Source: a virus
Virus record (IMG/VR): IMGVR_UViG_3300013285_000087
Span: 1-22,412 of that record
Direction: 5' to 3' (one strand)
Length of the DNA: 22,412 nt
Shown here: positions 7,401 through 14,519 of the stretch, piece by piece
How positions within the stretch are numbered: position 1 is the stretch's first letter
Layout: the number at the start of each line of letters is the position of its first letter
The notes under the pieces: generated by a model
Database searches by the model: none
Told to the model about the DNA's origin: nothing
Seen by the model: only the letters and a program-made list of their open reading frames with translations
Program-made: the position numbers and the translations under genes

Positions 7401-7992
7401 TCCCGCTTCACACATGATGCTAAGAACGTTTATCCGTAGTGATAACATTTCTTATCCTTGGTTAGCGGCAGCAGGTACTCGTCGCGGTACTATTGATAAT
7501 GCTACTAACATCGGTTACTTAGATGGTCAATCCGGTGAGTTTATCACTATCAAGACTCGTTTGGGTATTCGTGATGTGTTGTATGCTAATGAAATTAACC
7601 CGCTAGTGTTCTTCACTGGTGTCGGCCTATTGAATTATGGTAACAAGACAAGTTTCGCATCATCAAGTGCATTAGATAGAACAAACGTTGCTCGTTTAGT
7701 TGCTTATATCCGTAGACAACTGACATTAGCTGCACGTCCGTTCGTGTTCGAGCCCAATGACTCATTGACACGTCAGCAAATAGCTGGTGTTGTTCAAACA
7801 TTGTTAGTAGACTTAGTTGCTAAACGTGGTGTTTATGATTATCTTGTCGTGTGTGATGATTCAAATAACACTCCTGCTAGAATTGACCGTAACGAACTTT
7901 GGATTGACGTTGCAATCGAGCCAGTTAAGGCAGCAGAATTCATTTACATCCCTGTTCGTATCTTGAACACAGGTGAATTGAAGAACAAGTAA
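4408..7992 (+). CDS. gp18: Contractile tail sheath protein (gp18), strongly enlarged
   Basis: This 1,194-residue protein is the contractile sheath. The N-terminus (SPGVEVTIIDQSQYLPAAGG) and the first 120 residues fit the sheath family. The C-terminal 300 residues are the typical conserved core, with FVFEPNDSLTRQQIAGVV, RGVYDYLVVCDDSNNTPARI and a final strand-rich end. T4 gp18 is 659 residues, so about 500 extra residues lie in the middle (roughly 185-830). The extra part is Thr/Ser/Gly/Asn-rich and beta-type. It includes a module with GGTGYSVGDLITV near residue 600, known from phage fibres and decoration proteins. The sheath contracts to drive the tube into the cell. A late-type box and AAAGGA precede it, and a strong terminator follows. 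Confidence 0.93.
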   Translation: MSLTSPGVEVTIIDQSQYLPAAGGTVPLVILATAQNKADASGTGVAAATTAANAGKLYQITSQRDLVNLYGSPFFYTTTNGTPIQGYELNEYGLLAAYSVLGVTNRCYVLRADIDLASLVGHTGRPVGFPDAGTNWLDATMSTWGIYQFNATTGKFTAQTPIVITDPANLSGSGSPLASIGNIGDYAINSLEITTAPSASTRTYWFKNIYNTWVALGGKAWRSSLPTIQGTQSNPTLNVGDTFTLSIDSTNSALITVPAATNNTVSGIAAEINALGWTYVNAANVSGKLVIYSSQEIGIDLTDPAQAKYLSITSGFGTVLADLGITTGNYYQPTTAYGSSAEMPLWTSSQSYPRPTGSVWVKVGAAGNGLSPVVSTFNATTNLWINKNVSLDVSDWAVSSTLDATGGKAIPAGSVYGQYEYDSTVISAPLYLWERLATGATVVTGSIVSPVFPSGTNHVSVRVSAPGSTQLSSPYNITISSAASAVQFVTAWQQSNILYTTASITTDGAIQLTHTEGGEIVMDDTVDGSNNSTGVSNGIIAAAGFTIGTVTGSKFGPSTQANFQVANVVPAVGVNATITVLSVNKSYILNGTGVSFGGTGYSVGDLITVLGTQLGGTTPGNDLVVRATAVSGGGTVAAVTFVSGIPSATFTTQLSNWVQLDYVSNEGAPTVAPANDTNWFFSVIDQVDIMVQKGGAWIGYGKTSYDSSGHPAATGVNATDPNGPIIAATAPTTQSDGSVLVYGDLWLNTSDLELYPVISRWESVNTVNQWVLIDNANQVSSNGIVFADARWATSGTVSPTDDPIATIPTLLQSNYLDLDAPVATLYPQGMLLFNTRRSGYNVKQYKSNYFNSTDFAGDVLPAQAAAWVTISGNQSNGSPFMGRKAQRAVVVQALNAIVATNTDIRDEDNAFTLMATPNYPELQPNMVTLNNDRGDTGYILGDTPLRLPDDATAITAWANNAAGATSTGEAGCVTRDTYLGLFYPSGITTDLSGNLVAVPASHMMLRTFIRSDNISYPWLAAAGTRRGTIDNATNIGYLDGQSGEFITIKTRLGIRDVLYANEINPLVFFTGVGLLNYGNKTSFASSSALDRTNVARLVAYIRRQLTLAARPFVFEPNDSLTRQQIAGVVQTLLVDLVAKRGVYDYLVVCDDSNNTPARIDRNELWIDVAIEPVKAAEFIYIPVRILNTGELKNK

Positions 7993-7998
7993 TAAAAA

Positions 7999-8030
7999 AT
8001 AGACACCCTTAATCGGGTGTCTATTTTATT
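7999..8030 (+). terminator. Rho-independent terminator after the sheath gene
   Basis: ATAGACACCC (7999-8008) pairs perfectly with GGGTGTCTAT (8015-8024) around the loop TTAATC, followed by TTTATT. A/T pairs can extend the stem into the sheath stop codon. The next late box begins at 8031, immediately after the hairpin. Confidence 0.85.
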
Positions 8031-8038
8031 GATAAATA
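8031..8038 (+). promoter_or_regulatory. Late promoter box before the tail tube gene
   Basis: GATAAATA abuts the terminator and lies 21 bases before the ATG at 8060. The predicted leader is about 16 bases and includes AGGAGA. Confidence 0.65.
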
Positions 8039-8059
8039 ATACTAATAGGAGAATTTTAT

Positions 8060-8686
8060 ATGGCAACAGCCTCACAATCATTATTTAATATGACCGTCTC
8101 AGCAGATAATGCTGGTGGCAATCAAGGTCTATTAATGCCAAAGCTACAGTACAGATTCAGAGTTAATTTCTTGAATTTTGGTGTGGGTTCGGCGCTAGAA
8201 CTAACAAAGCAAGTTATCGATTGCTCACGTCCAAACTTGACATTCGCTGAAATTACATTACCGATCTACAACTCGACTATGTACTTGGCGGGCAAGCATT
8301 CATGGGCACCAATGACAGTTAACATTAGAGATGATGCCCAGGGGGGTGTTTCTAAGTCTATCGGTCAACAGTTGCAAAAGCAATTGGACTTCGTAGAGCA
8401 AGCAAGTGCTGCAACAGGTCAAGATTACAAATTCCAAACTAACATCGAAATTCTTGATGGTGGTAACGGTACTCTTGCTCCGGTAGTATTAGAAACTTGG
8501 GAACTATACGGATGTTTCTTGGTATCAGCTAACTATAACACATTGAACTATGCAACATCAGACGTAGTTACTGTTGGTCTATCAATTCGTTTCGACAATG
8601 CGGTTCAGTCCCCATTGGGTGGCGGAGTTGGTACATCAGTTGGTCGCGCATTCGGCGGATCATCAGTAACAGGTATCGGTCAATAA
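8060..8686 (+). CDS. gp19: Tail tube protein (gp19)
   Basis: This 208-residue protein matches the T4 tail tube family along its length. It has KLQYRFRVNFLNFG near residues 29-42, then KQVIDCSRPNLTF, YLAGKHSWAPMTVNIRDDAQ (about 76-95), QLQKQLDFVEQASAATGQDY, and LETWELYGCFLVSANYNTLNY. It should stack as hexameric rings to form the channel inside the sheath. T4 gp19 is 163 residues; the extra length is mostly a glycine/serine-rich C-terminal tail (from about residue 185) and a longer N-terminus. A good AGGAGA site lies upstream. The gene order sheath then tube is that of T4. Confidence 0.95.
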   Translation: MATASQSLFNMTVSADNAGGNQGLLMPKLQYRFRVNFLNFGVGSALELTKQVIDCSRPNLTFAEITLPIYNSTMYLAGKHSWAPMTVNIRDDAQGGVSKSIGQQLQKQLDFVEQASAATGQDYKFQTNIEILDGGNGTLAPVVLETWELYGCFLVSANYNTLNYATSDVVTVGLSIRFDNAVQSPLGGGVGTSVGRAFGGSSVTGIGQ

Positions 8687-8700
8687 TTGATAACTAAGTA

Positions 8701-9840
8701 ATGTCTGGATTCTTTCAGAATGTACTTCAGGACGCTGCCGGAGCATTCTTCGGCAGCGATTACCTACGTGATTGGGAACACGCAGCAAAGACGTTTAGAC
8801 CAACCGCATATCAAAACGCACCTAAGTTAAAATTCTTATTCCACGTGTACTTTGATATAAATCCCCTAGCATATAATGTTGGTCTTGCACAGGGAACTAA
8901 TTTCGGTTTAGAAGTTAAGACTGTGAAGCTTCCTAGCTACTCATTCACTACACATGACTTGAATCAGTACAATCGCAAACGCATTGTACAAACAAAAATA
9001 AAGTATGAAGCAGTTGATATTGCATTCCATGATGATCGTGGCAATGCAATTAGAAACATGTGGTATGCGTACTACACTTATTATTATTCTGATGCGACGA
9101 AGGTGAACTCAGGTGGTCCGGGATCATCTCAGATAGTACCTGCTCCTGAATACGTGAAACGTAATATATACGACAAGTCAACAACCGGTAATGCTGATTG
9201 GGGATTTTCAGGTGAACCGTCACTAAAGTCTCTTACTCAAACCAAAGAACCATTCTTTAAGAATATTACTATATTCAGTATGAATCAGCATAACTATGCA
9301 GCATACTCTTTGATTAATCCCATTATTACTAGATTCGGTCATGACACACATAGTTATGCTGAAGGATCAGGTACAATGGAGAATACTATGTCACTTGATT
9401 ATGAAACAGTGAAGTATTACGAAGGTGCTATAAGTGGTAATAATCCCGGACAGATAGTCACCGGCTTCGGTGACCAAGCCACATATGACCGAACGGTAAG
9501 CCCTATATCAAAACCCGGTTCACAGGCGTCGATACTAGGTCAGGGTGGTCTAGTAGATGCAGCAGGCGGTATACTGAATGACTTAACCCCTGATGAGAAT
9601 GGTAATATTAATATCCTCGGAGCCGTACAGGCTGCAGGTACAGCATACAACACATTTAAAAATGTTAATTTGGCACAAGTTGCAAAATCTGAAGTGCTCG
9701 CGGGTATTACTAACGCAGTGGTACAAACCCCGAATAGAAATATACTATTCCAATTCCCTGTAGCCGGAGCAACAGGCGGTACTACTGCAACTAACGGTGC
9801 CTTAGTAACCCCACCAAGAGTAATTACGGTAACTAAGTAA
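8701..9840 (+). CDS. Second tail-tube-like structural protein (possibly gp54-like junction protein)
   Basis: This 379-residue protein starts MSGFFQNVLQDAAGAFFGSD, then has PKLKFLFHVYFDIN (about 41-54), a strand resembling the tube protein's KLxFxFxVxF, and VKTVKLPSYSFTTHDLNQYN. The segment from NRKRIVQTKIKYEAV to MWYAYYTYYYSD, with FHDDRGN in between, resembles a tube-fold core. The C-terminal 130 residues are Gly/Ala/Thr/Asn-rich. I recall this protein next to gp19 in T4-like aquatic phages. It may be the tube-initiating baseplate protein (gp54/gp48 role), but that is inference. It starts 14 bases after gp19 without a clear ribosome-binding site, so coupling to gp19 is plausible. Confidence 0.65.
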   Translation: MSGFFQNVLQDAAGAFFGSDYLRDWEHAAKTFRPTAYQNAPKLKFLFHVYFDINPLAYNVGLAQGTNFGLEVKTVKLPSYSFTTHDLNQYNRKRIVQTKIKYEAVDIAFHDDRGNAIRNMWYAYYTYYYSDATKVNSGGPGSSQIVPAPEYVKRNIYDKSTTGNADWGFSGEPSLKSLTQTKEPFFKNITIFSMNQHNYAAYSLINPIITRFGHDTHSYAEGSGTMENTMSLDYETVKYYEGAISGNNPGQIVTGFGDQATYDRTVSPISKPGSQASILGQGGLVDAAGGILNDLTPDENGNINILGAVQAAGTAYNTFKNVNLAQVAKSEVLAGITNAVVQTPNRNILFQFPVAGATGGTTATNGALVTPPRVITVTK

Positions 9841-9842
9841 CG

Positions 9843-9850
9843 CATAAATA
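9843..9850 (+). promoter_or_regulatory. Late promoter box before the 119-residue protein
   Basis: CATAAATA starts two bases after the previous stop and lies 18 bases before the ATG at 9869. AAAGGA at 9855-9860 would be at the 5' end of the predicted transcript. Confidence 0.6.
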
Positions 9851-9868
9851 GCATAAAGGAATATATTT

Positions 9869-10228
9869 ATGGCTAAAATTATAGATGCGCGGACATCAAT
9901 CGATAGAACAGTTAGCATTTTTGATGCATTTTACTCATTTGATTTGAAAATTAACGGCGACGCATACGATATTGTGAATAGCTATTTTCAATCTGTATCT
10001 AAAAGTCGTTCTATCGCCGATAACTTCACTGTATCATTATTTAGAATCTCACAAGAAACTAAAATCCCCGTATTAGATTTACTTGGTTATATCAAGGGAA
10101 CTACTAAGATGGAGATGAATAGAATTTTGACGTACTATCTTAATAGCTTTAAATCTAAAACAACGCTATACGGTGTTAGTATTATCCCACAGGCGAATCA
10201 ACCTGTAGCACGTAATATCGTGCAATAA
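9869..10228 (+). CDS. Conserved T4-like phage protein, function unknown
   Basis: This 119-residue protein begins MAKIIDARTSIDRTVSIFDA and contains DAYDIVNSYFQSVSKSRSIA, FRISQETKIPVLDLLGYIKG, and MNRILTYYLNSFKSKTTLYG. It is mostly helical with no membrane segment. I recall similar proteins at this place, between tail tube and gp4, in T4-like cyanophages and other aquatic phages, always without a known role. A structural or assembly role is likely from the position. It has its own late box, and gp4 begins only 2 bases after its stop, so the two are probably co-transcribed and coupled. Confidence 0.8.
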   Translation: MAKIIDARTSIDRTVSIFDAFYSFDLKINGDAYDIVNSYFQSVSKSRSIADNFTVSLFRISQETKIPVLDLLGYIKGTTKMEMNRILTYYLNSFKSKTTLYGVSIIPQANQPVARNIVQ

Positions 10229-10230
10229 TC

Positions 10231-10665
10231 ATGGCAAAATATGCGACCGGGATATTCACACCCAAAAACACAGCCAAGTACATAGGTAAACGGGCCCCTC
10301 GTTATCGAAGCGGATGGGAGCTTACATTCATGAATTTCTGTGATTCGAACAGTAGTGTATTATATTGGGCTAGTGAAGCGATTAGTATCCCGTATAAAAA
10401 CCCGGTTACCGGTAAAGCATCTATGTATATCCCGGATTTCTTTGTAGTATATCAAAATAAATTTGGTAAAAAGATTGCTGAAGTAGTTGAAATCAAGCCC
10501 AAGAAACAAAGTGTTATTGAGGGTAAACAAACCGCCGGGGCTAAAATGGTAGTAGCAGTTAATCATGCTAAATGGCAAGCGGCAATGGCTTACTGTAAAC
10601 ATCAAGGATACGTATTTAGAGTGTTAACTGAGTTTGACATTTTTCATAATGGCAAAGCAAGATAA
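10231..10665 (+). CDS. gp4: Head completion protein (gp4 type)
   Basis: This 144-residue protein is close in length to T4 gp4 (150). The core has RSGWELTFMNFCDSNSSVLY (about 26-45), then WASEAISIPYKNPVTGK and YIPDFFVVYQNKFGKK, followed by a strand with EVVEIKPKKQ. The E near residue 30, the PDFF aspartate and the EIKPKK glutamate/lysine resemble the D/E-x-K nuclease fold. The T4 protein completes the DNA-filled head before tail attachment. It lies 2 bases after the previous gene, with no separate late box and no good ribosome-binding site, so translation is probably coupled. Confidence 0.85.
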   Translation: MAKYATGIFTPKNTAKYIGKRAPRYRSGWELTFMNFCDSNSSVLYWASEAISIPYKNPVTGKASMYIPDFFVVYQNKFGKKIAEVVEIKPKKQSVIEGKQTAGAKMVVAVNHAKWQAAMAYCKHQGYVFRVLTEFDIFHNGKAR

Positions 10666-10673
10666 GATAAATA
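10666..10673 (+). promoter_or_regulatory. Late promoter box directly after the gp4 stop
   Basis: GATAAATA begins one base after the gp4 stop and ends 12 bases before the ATG at 10686. With T4 geometry the transcript would have a leader of only about 7 bases, and no Shine-Dalgarno sequence is visible. Confidence 0.55.
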
Positions 10674-10685
10674 GTAGTATATTAT

Positions 10686-11168
10686 ATGACAAAAAAATTA
10701 TCCGAATTATTTGAGTTAGCAGCCGAGGCTAGAATCGATCTAACCATTCCCATCCCGGACGATGTGGATCTTATTGCTACTACTGCACTTACCAATCTAG
10801 AAAAGATTGAAAATGCATTACCTCAGGTACGAGGATTAGAGTCAAGTGATGTAGAGTTAGATGAAATTGCTAAGATGGCAATCGATAGTTATAAAGACTT
10901 GTCTGACTTGGGTATGCAAGTTGATAGTCGTTTTTCAAGCGAAATATTTGGTGTAGCAGCTACTATGTTAGGCCATGCGTTGACTGCAAAAACAGCAAAG
11001 TTAAACAAAAAGATCAAAATGATTGAGCTACAGTTAAAGAAGGCAGCATTAGATCAAAAAACTAGTGCAACTACTGAGGAAATTGAAGCTACTCCCCTCG
11101 GTGATATGAAGATATTAGACCGCAACGAGTTATTGAAAATGTTAGCTACGAAAACATCGACCGAATGA
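10686..11168 (+). CDS. gp16: Probable small terminase subunit (gp16)
   Basis: This is a 160-residue helical protein. The centre (DSRFSSEIFGVAATMLGHAL, about 80-99) followed by KTAKLNKKIKMIELQLKKAA fits the T4-like small terminase pattern, in which a short segment of the form S-x-R-x-x-E/V-A-x-x-M leads into a long helix. Ahead lies LDEIAKMAIDSYKDLSDLGM. The small subunit forms an oligomeric ring that recognises DNA and regulates the large packaging ATPase. The large subunit (gp17) is not in this window, unlike T4, where 16 and 17 are adjacent. The stop TGA overlaps the next late box. The initiation region lacks a ribosome-binding site. Confidence 0.72.
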   Translation: MTKKLSELFELAAEARIDLTIPIPDDVDLIATTALTNLEKIENALPQVRGLESSDVELDEIAKMAIDSYKDLSDLGMQVDSRFSSEIFGVAATMLGHALTAKTAKLNKKIKMIELQLKKAALDQKTSATTEEIEATPLGDMKILDRNELLKMLATKTSTE

Positions 11169-11174
11169 TAAATA
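11167..11174 (+). promoter_or_regulatory. Late promoter box overlapping the gp16 stop codon
   Basis: GATAAATA shares its first two bases with the TGA (11166-11168). It lies 18 bases before the ATG at 11193; GAGGA (11181-11185) would be at the very start of the transcript. Confidence 0.6.
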
Positions 11175-11192
11175 ATATATGAGGAATAATCA

Positions 11193-11810
11193 ATGAAAAG
11201 TTTAAAGCATTTTATCACCGAATCGGTGCGCAGCTACAAATACACAATTAAGATTGCCGGTGATGTTGATAAGAATTTTATTGACATGTTCAAGTACAAT
11301 CTTAATAAGTTCGATCCAATCACCATTGCTGATCCTGTTAATACTCCTATTCAGAAAAGCCCGTACGGTTTCCCTGAGTTAAAGAACGAACAAATAACAA
11401 TCATCAAAGCAGTGTTTAGATACCCGGCAACTGAGCCAATGATTCAGCAAATTGCACAGTTACTTGGCTACAACATCAATATGGTTCGTGTTATTACTAC
11501 TGATTTTGATGATAGTATCAATAGCGAAGCCGAAGGCTATGCCAATCAAGTCGATCACAATCCTTTACTAAATCACCCTGAATTGGAAGATAACGGTAAA
11601 GACGCTGCTAAAGCTTACGGTGATTCATACTTGGACAGCATTAAGAAACAAGCCGAAGACTCTAAGATTGATATTCCGTATGAAGGTACAAAGACTCCAT
11701 CATCGTTTGATCCATTCAAACAACCGGTTGCTGACAAAGCAGGCATACTAAGCCCAATGAGCAAGATGACAAGATCACCGAAACCACAAACTGGTGCATC
11801 GGCTAAATAA
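11193..11810 (+). CDS. Putative head protein with cleavable N-terminus, function unknown
   Basis: This 205-residue protein begins MKSLKHFITESVRSYKY. The basic, amphipathic start followed by I-T-E (8-10) resembles the capsid-targeting propeptides that T4-type prohead protease removes after (I/L)-x-E. The next part (YTIKIAGDVDKNFIDMFKYN) looks like a compact alpha/beta domain of about 100 residues ending at MVRVITTDF. The C-terminal 90 residues are acidic and low in structure and end in a basic SPMSKMTRSPKPQ tail. I do not recognise the family. The pairing with the 862-residue gene downstream and the shared motif suggest an internal head role, which is inference. Confidence 0.65.
   Translation: MKSLKHFITESVRSYKYTIKIAGDVDKNFIDMFKYNLNKFDPITIADPVNTPIQKSPYGFPELKNEQITIIKAVFRYPATEPMIQQIAQLLGYNINMVRVITTDFDDSINSEAEGYANQVDHNPLLNHPELEDNGKDAAKAYGDSYLDSIKKQAEDSKIDIPYEGTKTPSSFDPFKQPVADKAGILSPMSKMTRSPKPQTGASAK
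11802..11809 (+). promoter_or_regulatory. Variant late promoter box at the end of the preceding gene
   Basis: GCTAAATA overlaps the TAA of the 205-residue gene and lies 16 bases before the ATG at 11826. AAAAGGA follows at 11812-11818. Confidence 0.45.
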
Positions 11811-11825
11811 TAAAAGGATTATGAA

Positions 11826-14414
11826 ATGAAAGACATGTTAAAAAAGCTCTCAGAGCTACAAAACGCCGATACTACCAAAACTAATATCAATGAAGCTGCT
11901 AATGCATTTGATTGGAAGAACAAACCCGCTGATTCAGTAGGCCAAAAATCTGCTAATATCAAGCACAAAGGTACTTACGGTACTGAATATCAAGGTGATA
12001 CTGATGATCTAGCTGCAATTTCTAAAAAGAAAAAAGCTGCTGCCGCAACAACTGAAAAGCGCGGCCGCGGTCGTCCTCCTAAGACAGATTCAGGCGAAGG
12101 CGATAGTAAAAAGTATGCTAATGCTGCTGCTCTACAAAGCTTTATGATTGGCAACAAACCAAGCAAAGCTGTTGAAAAACTTCCAAAGACAAAGAGCAAT
12201 AGAACTCTTAAAGACTGGATCGAATCATATGAACCGGCCATCAATGAAGCAACATTACCGGGTGCATTAACTGCTACTCCAATGGCAGGCGCGACAGCAA
12301 TTAAGAATGCACAAGGCCAACAAGTTGCAACTGCTGCAACTCCGCAAGCTGCTGCTATGATGACTAAGGGCGATGTTACTTTAACTGATCCTACTAAGAC
12401 ACTAGGTGAAGAAGCCACTGGAAAGACAGCACGTATTTTCTTCAATAAAGATTTAGGTGAGTACACGGTCAAGTTCTATCAAAACGGTAAGCACATGGCT
12501 GATGCTGATTACTTCACTGATGATAAAGAAGATGCTCGTGGTACTGCTAAGGCAGAGACTGCTGCTAAAGAAGAAGAAGTTGACGAAGCCACCGGTCGTG
12601 GCAAGTGGGATTCTAATTCCAGTGACTACGAAGGTGATTATGGCGGCGCAGAAAACTGGGGCAAACGTGAACGTGAAGATGATGAAGGTTATGCACGTAC
12701 TAAAGATGCAGATGATGAATTCAATCGTACTCTTGCACGTACTCGTCCACAGGGTCAAAAGACTAATGAAGCTAAGAAAGCTAAACCAGACTTCCTGGAC
12801 GTTGATAAAGACGGCAACAAAAAAGAATCTTTCAAGAAGGCCGTCAAAGATAAAGAAGCTAAGCCGGTCGAAGAAGCAAAGAAGCCAAGTGCAGGCATGA
12901 CTAAAGGTGAAAAATCATCTGTAGTTAAAAAAGCTAAAGCCGGCGAAGATATCGGTAAGCCAGGCAAAGGCTTTGCTAAAGTTGAAAAAGCCGCTGCTAA
13001 GTCAGGTGCTAAAGATCCCAAAGCTGTCGCTGCTGCTGCAATGTGGAAAGGTCAAGCTAAGAAAGTTTCAGAAAGCAAAATGTCTGAACTAGATGCTGCT
13101 CTTAAAGATAAAAATTATTCAGAAGCTGACTTTAAAAAGCAATATGGTAAGACTAAGGCTGACATGAGAGCAGCTATGAAAGACAAGCCAGAAGCTAAAA
13201 AGCCAGTTAAAGAAAGCAAGATCATGGAATCTGCTGACACACTAGCGCACATCATTAATACATTCAAGCACGAAGTAAAGAACTTTGTTGCAGGTGATGA
13301 CTTAGATAGCGATTTGTTTGATGCATTATATGACTACTATGCTAATTCAGGTGAAATGCCTTACGGCACAATGAAGGCGCGTGATGGTGATCCGTACGAA
13401 TGGGTATCAGATCGTTTCAATAATGATGTGCATGATCACATCGAACCTGAATTAGATGAAGGTTCAAAAGAAGACTTTACTACACACGGTATGGATAGCA
13501 AGCCATCACGATTTATTGCTGTTCCTGCAAAACCTACACAGACTCCGTGGAGCAAAGATCCTATCGCTGCAATGACTGATCGTATCTATGATAAGTTTGC
13601 AAGCAAGCCAAAGAATCCTCAGTTTGAAAGCTGGAGCACACAGTTAGATTCATTGTTGAATGAAGATATCACTGAAGGCATGACCGTTTCTATCAGCAAA
13701 GGCCAACAAGGTTCACCTGATTCAGTTAGCATCAATGCATCAGATGCAGACGCTGAACAATTGCTTTCACTAGTTAAGAGCGCAGGTTTAGGTCTATTTG
13801 GTGGTGATGACGAAGGTCAATCAACAGGTGGAATGAGCATGCCATCAACAGTAACCTCTTCTGGTCCTGCTGACGTTGAAGTAGTCGATGATCATGATGG
13901 TATGTTATCTCTTATTCGTAAGATGACAGGTCAAGCAGAACCAGAGTCAAGTGAAGACTATGCTGACGAAGAAAGTGTTGAACATGAACACGGCACCGAA
14001 GAAGAAGTTTGCGGTGATTGCGGTAGCAGTGAATGTGAATGTGGTGCTGAAGAAGTAGTTGACGAAACGGAAACAGAAAATCAAAGAGAATTTGAAGTTT
14101 CTGAAGATGATAATGTAGCACAAGCCGGTGCAGAAGAAAGTAGTGAAGATTCAGCACTAGCAGCAGCAGATGGTCAAACTCAAAGCGCACAGGAAGAAGA
14201 ACCTGAAGAAGAAGAAGAGTTAGACGAAGCGTATGCTAACAGTGATGATGACAAATTTCAAACTGATATCGATTTCATGACTAACATCATTACTGGTGGA
14301 TTGAATGGCAAGAAACGTACACAGTCAGTTGGCAATCCAGTTACGATTGCTTCTACTCCGATGAAAGAATCTTCAGATTTGCTTTCAGATTTTAAGAAGC
14401 TTAGTGGACTATAA
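11826..14414 (+). CDS. Large acidic, low-complexity putative internal head or scaffold protein
   Basis: This 862-residue protein is rich in Ala, Lys, Glu and Asp and looks largely disordered. (I/L)-x-E sites of prohead protease type occur at 21-23, 139-141, 466-468, 611-613 and 615-617, and could release segments. PDFLDVDKDGNKKESF (about 319-334) resembles an EF-loop. AKAGEDIGKPGKGFAKVEKA and AAAAMWKGQAKK follow. A compact part (DTLAHIINTFKHEVKNFVAG to the MTVSIS strand) precedes GLFGGDDE. Four cysteines in EEVCGDCGSSECECGAEE (about 724-741) could bind zinc. The ending resembles proteins I recall from T4-like aquatic phages, annotated variably as scaffold or head. No function is proven. Confidence 0.6.
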   Translation: MKDMLKKLSELQNADTTKTNINEAANAFDWKNKPADSVGQKSANIKHKGTYGTEYQGDTDDLAAISKKKKAAAATTEKRGRGRPPKTDSGEGDSKKYANAAALQSFMIGNKPSKAVEKLPKTKSNRTLKDWIESYEPAINEATLPGALTATPMAGATAIKNAQGQQVATAATPQAAAMMTKGDVTLTDPTKTLGEEATGKTARIFFNKDLGEYTVKFYQNGKHMADADYFTDDKEDARGTAKAETAAKEEEVDEATGRGKWDSNSSDYEGDYGGAENWGKREREDDEGYARTKDADDEFNRTLARTRPQGQKTNEAKKAKPDFLDVDKDGNKKESFKKAVKDKEAKPVEEAKKPSAGMTKGEKSSVVKKAKAGEDIGKPGKGFAKVEKAAAKSGAKDPKAVAAAAMWKGQAKKVSESKMSELDAALKDKNYSEADFKKQYGKTKADMRAAMKDKPEAKKPVKESKIMESADTLAHIINTFKHEVKNFVAGDDLDSDLFDALYDYYANSGEMPYGTMKARDGDPYEWVSDRFNNDVHDHIEPELDEGSKEDFTTHGMDSKPSRFIAVPAKPTQTPWSKDPIAAMTDRIYDKFASKPKNPQFESWSTQLDSLLNEDITEGMTVSISKGQQGSPDSVSINASDADAEQLLSLVKSAGLGLFGGDDEGQSTGGMSMPSTVTSSGPADVEVVDDHDGMLSLIRKMTGQAEPESSEDYADEESVEHEHGTEEEVCGDCGSSECECGAEEVVDETETENQREFEVSEDDNVAQAGAEESSEDSALAAADGQTQSAQEEEPEEEEELDEAYANSDDDKFQTDIDFMTNIITGGLNGKKRTQSVGNPVTIASTPMKESSDLLSDFKKLSGL

Positions 14415-14439
14415 TAACAATAAGCGTAAGTAGTACTTT

Positions 14440-14468
14440 AAATACCCGAGTCTCTCGGGTATTTTTTT
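14440..14468 (+). terminator. Strong rho-independent terminator
   Basis: AAATACCCGAG (14440-14450) pairs perfectly with CTCGGGTATTT (14454-14464) around the three-base loop TCT. A run of seven Ts overlaps the end of the stem. It closes the head-protein transcript before the fibre gene. Confidence 0.9.
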
Positions 14469-14491
14469 GGCTACATCCTTTTAAAGCAAAC

Positions 14492-14499
14492 GATAAATA
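14492..14499 (+). promoter_or_regulatory. Late promoter box before the giant fibre gene
   Basis: GATAAATA lies 20 bases before the ATG at 14520, after the terminator. The predicted leader is about 15 bases with AAGAAAG as a weak ribosome-binding site, so the fibre appears to have its own late promoter. Confidence 0.65.
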
Positions 14500-14519
14500 C
14501 TTGATAAGAAAGTACAACC

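Noticed and set aside
12457-12900. A 147-codon plus-strand frame inside the 862-residue gene
   Set aside because: It is an alternative frame of a Lys/Glu/Ala-rich gene whose codons rarely give stops in that frame. The composition is unlike any protein family, and the main frame is continuous.
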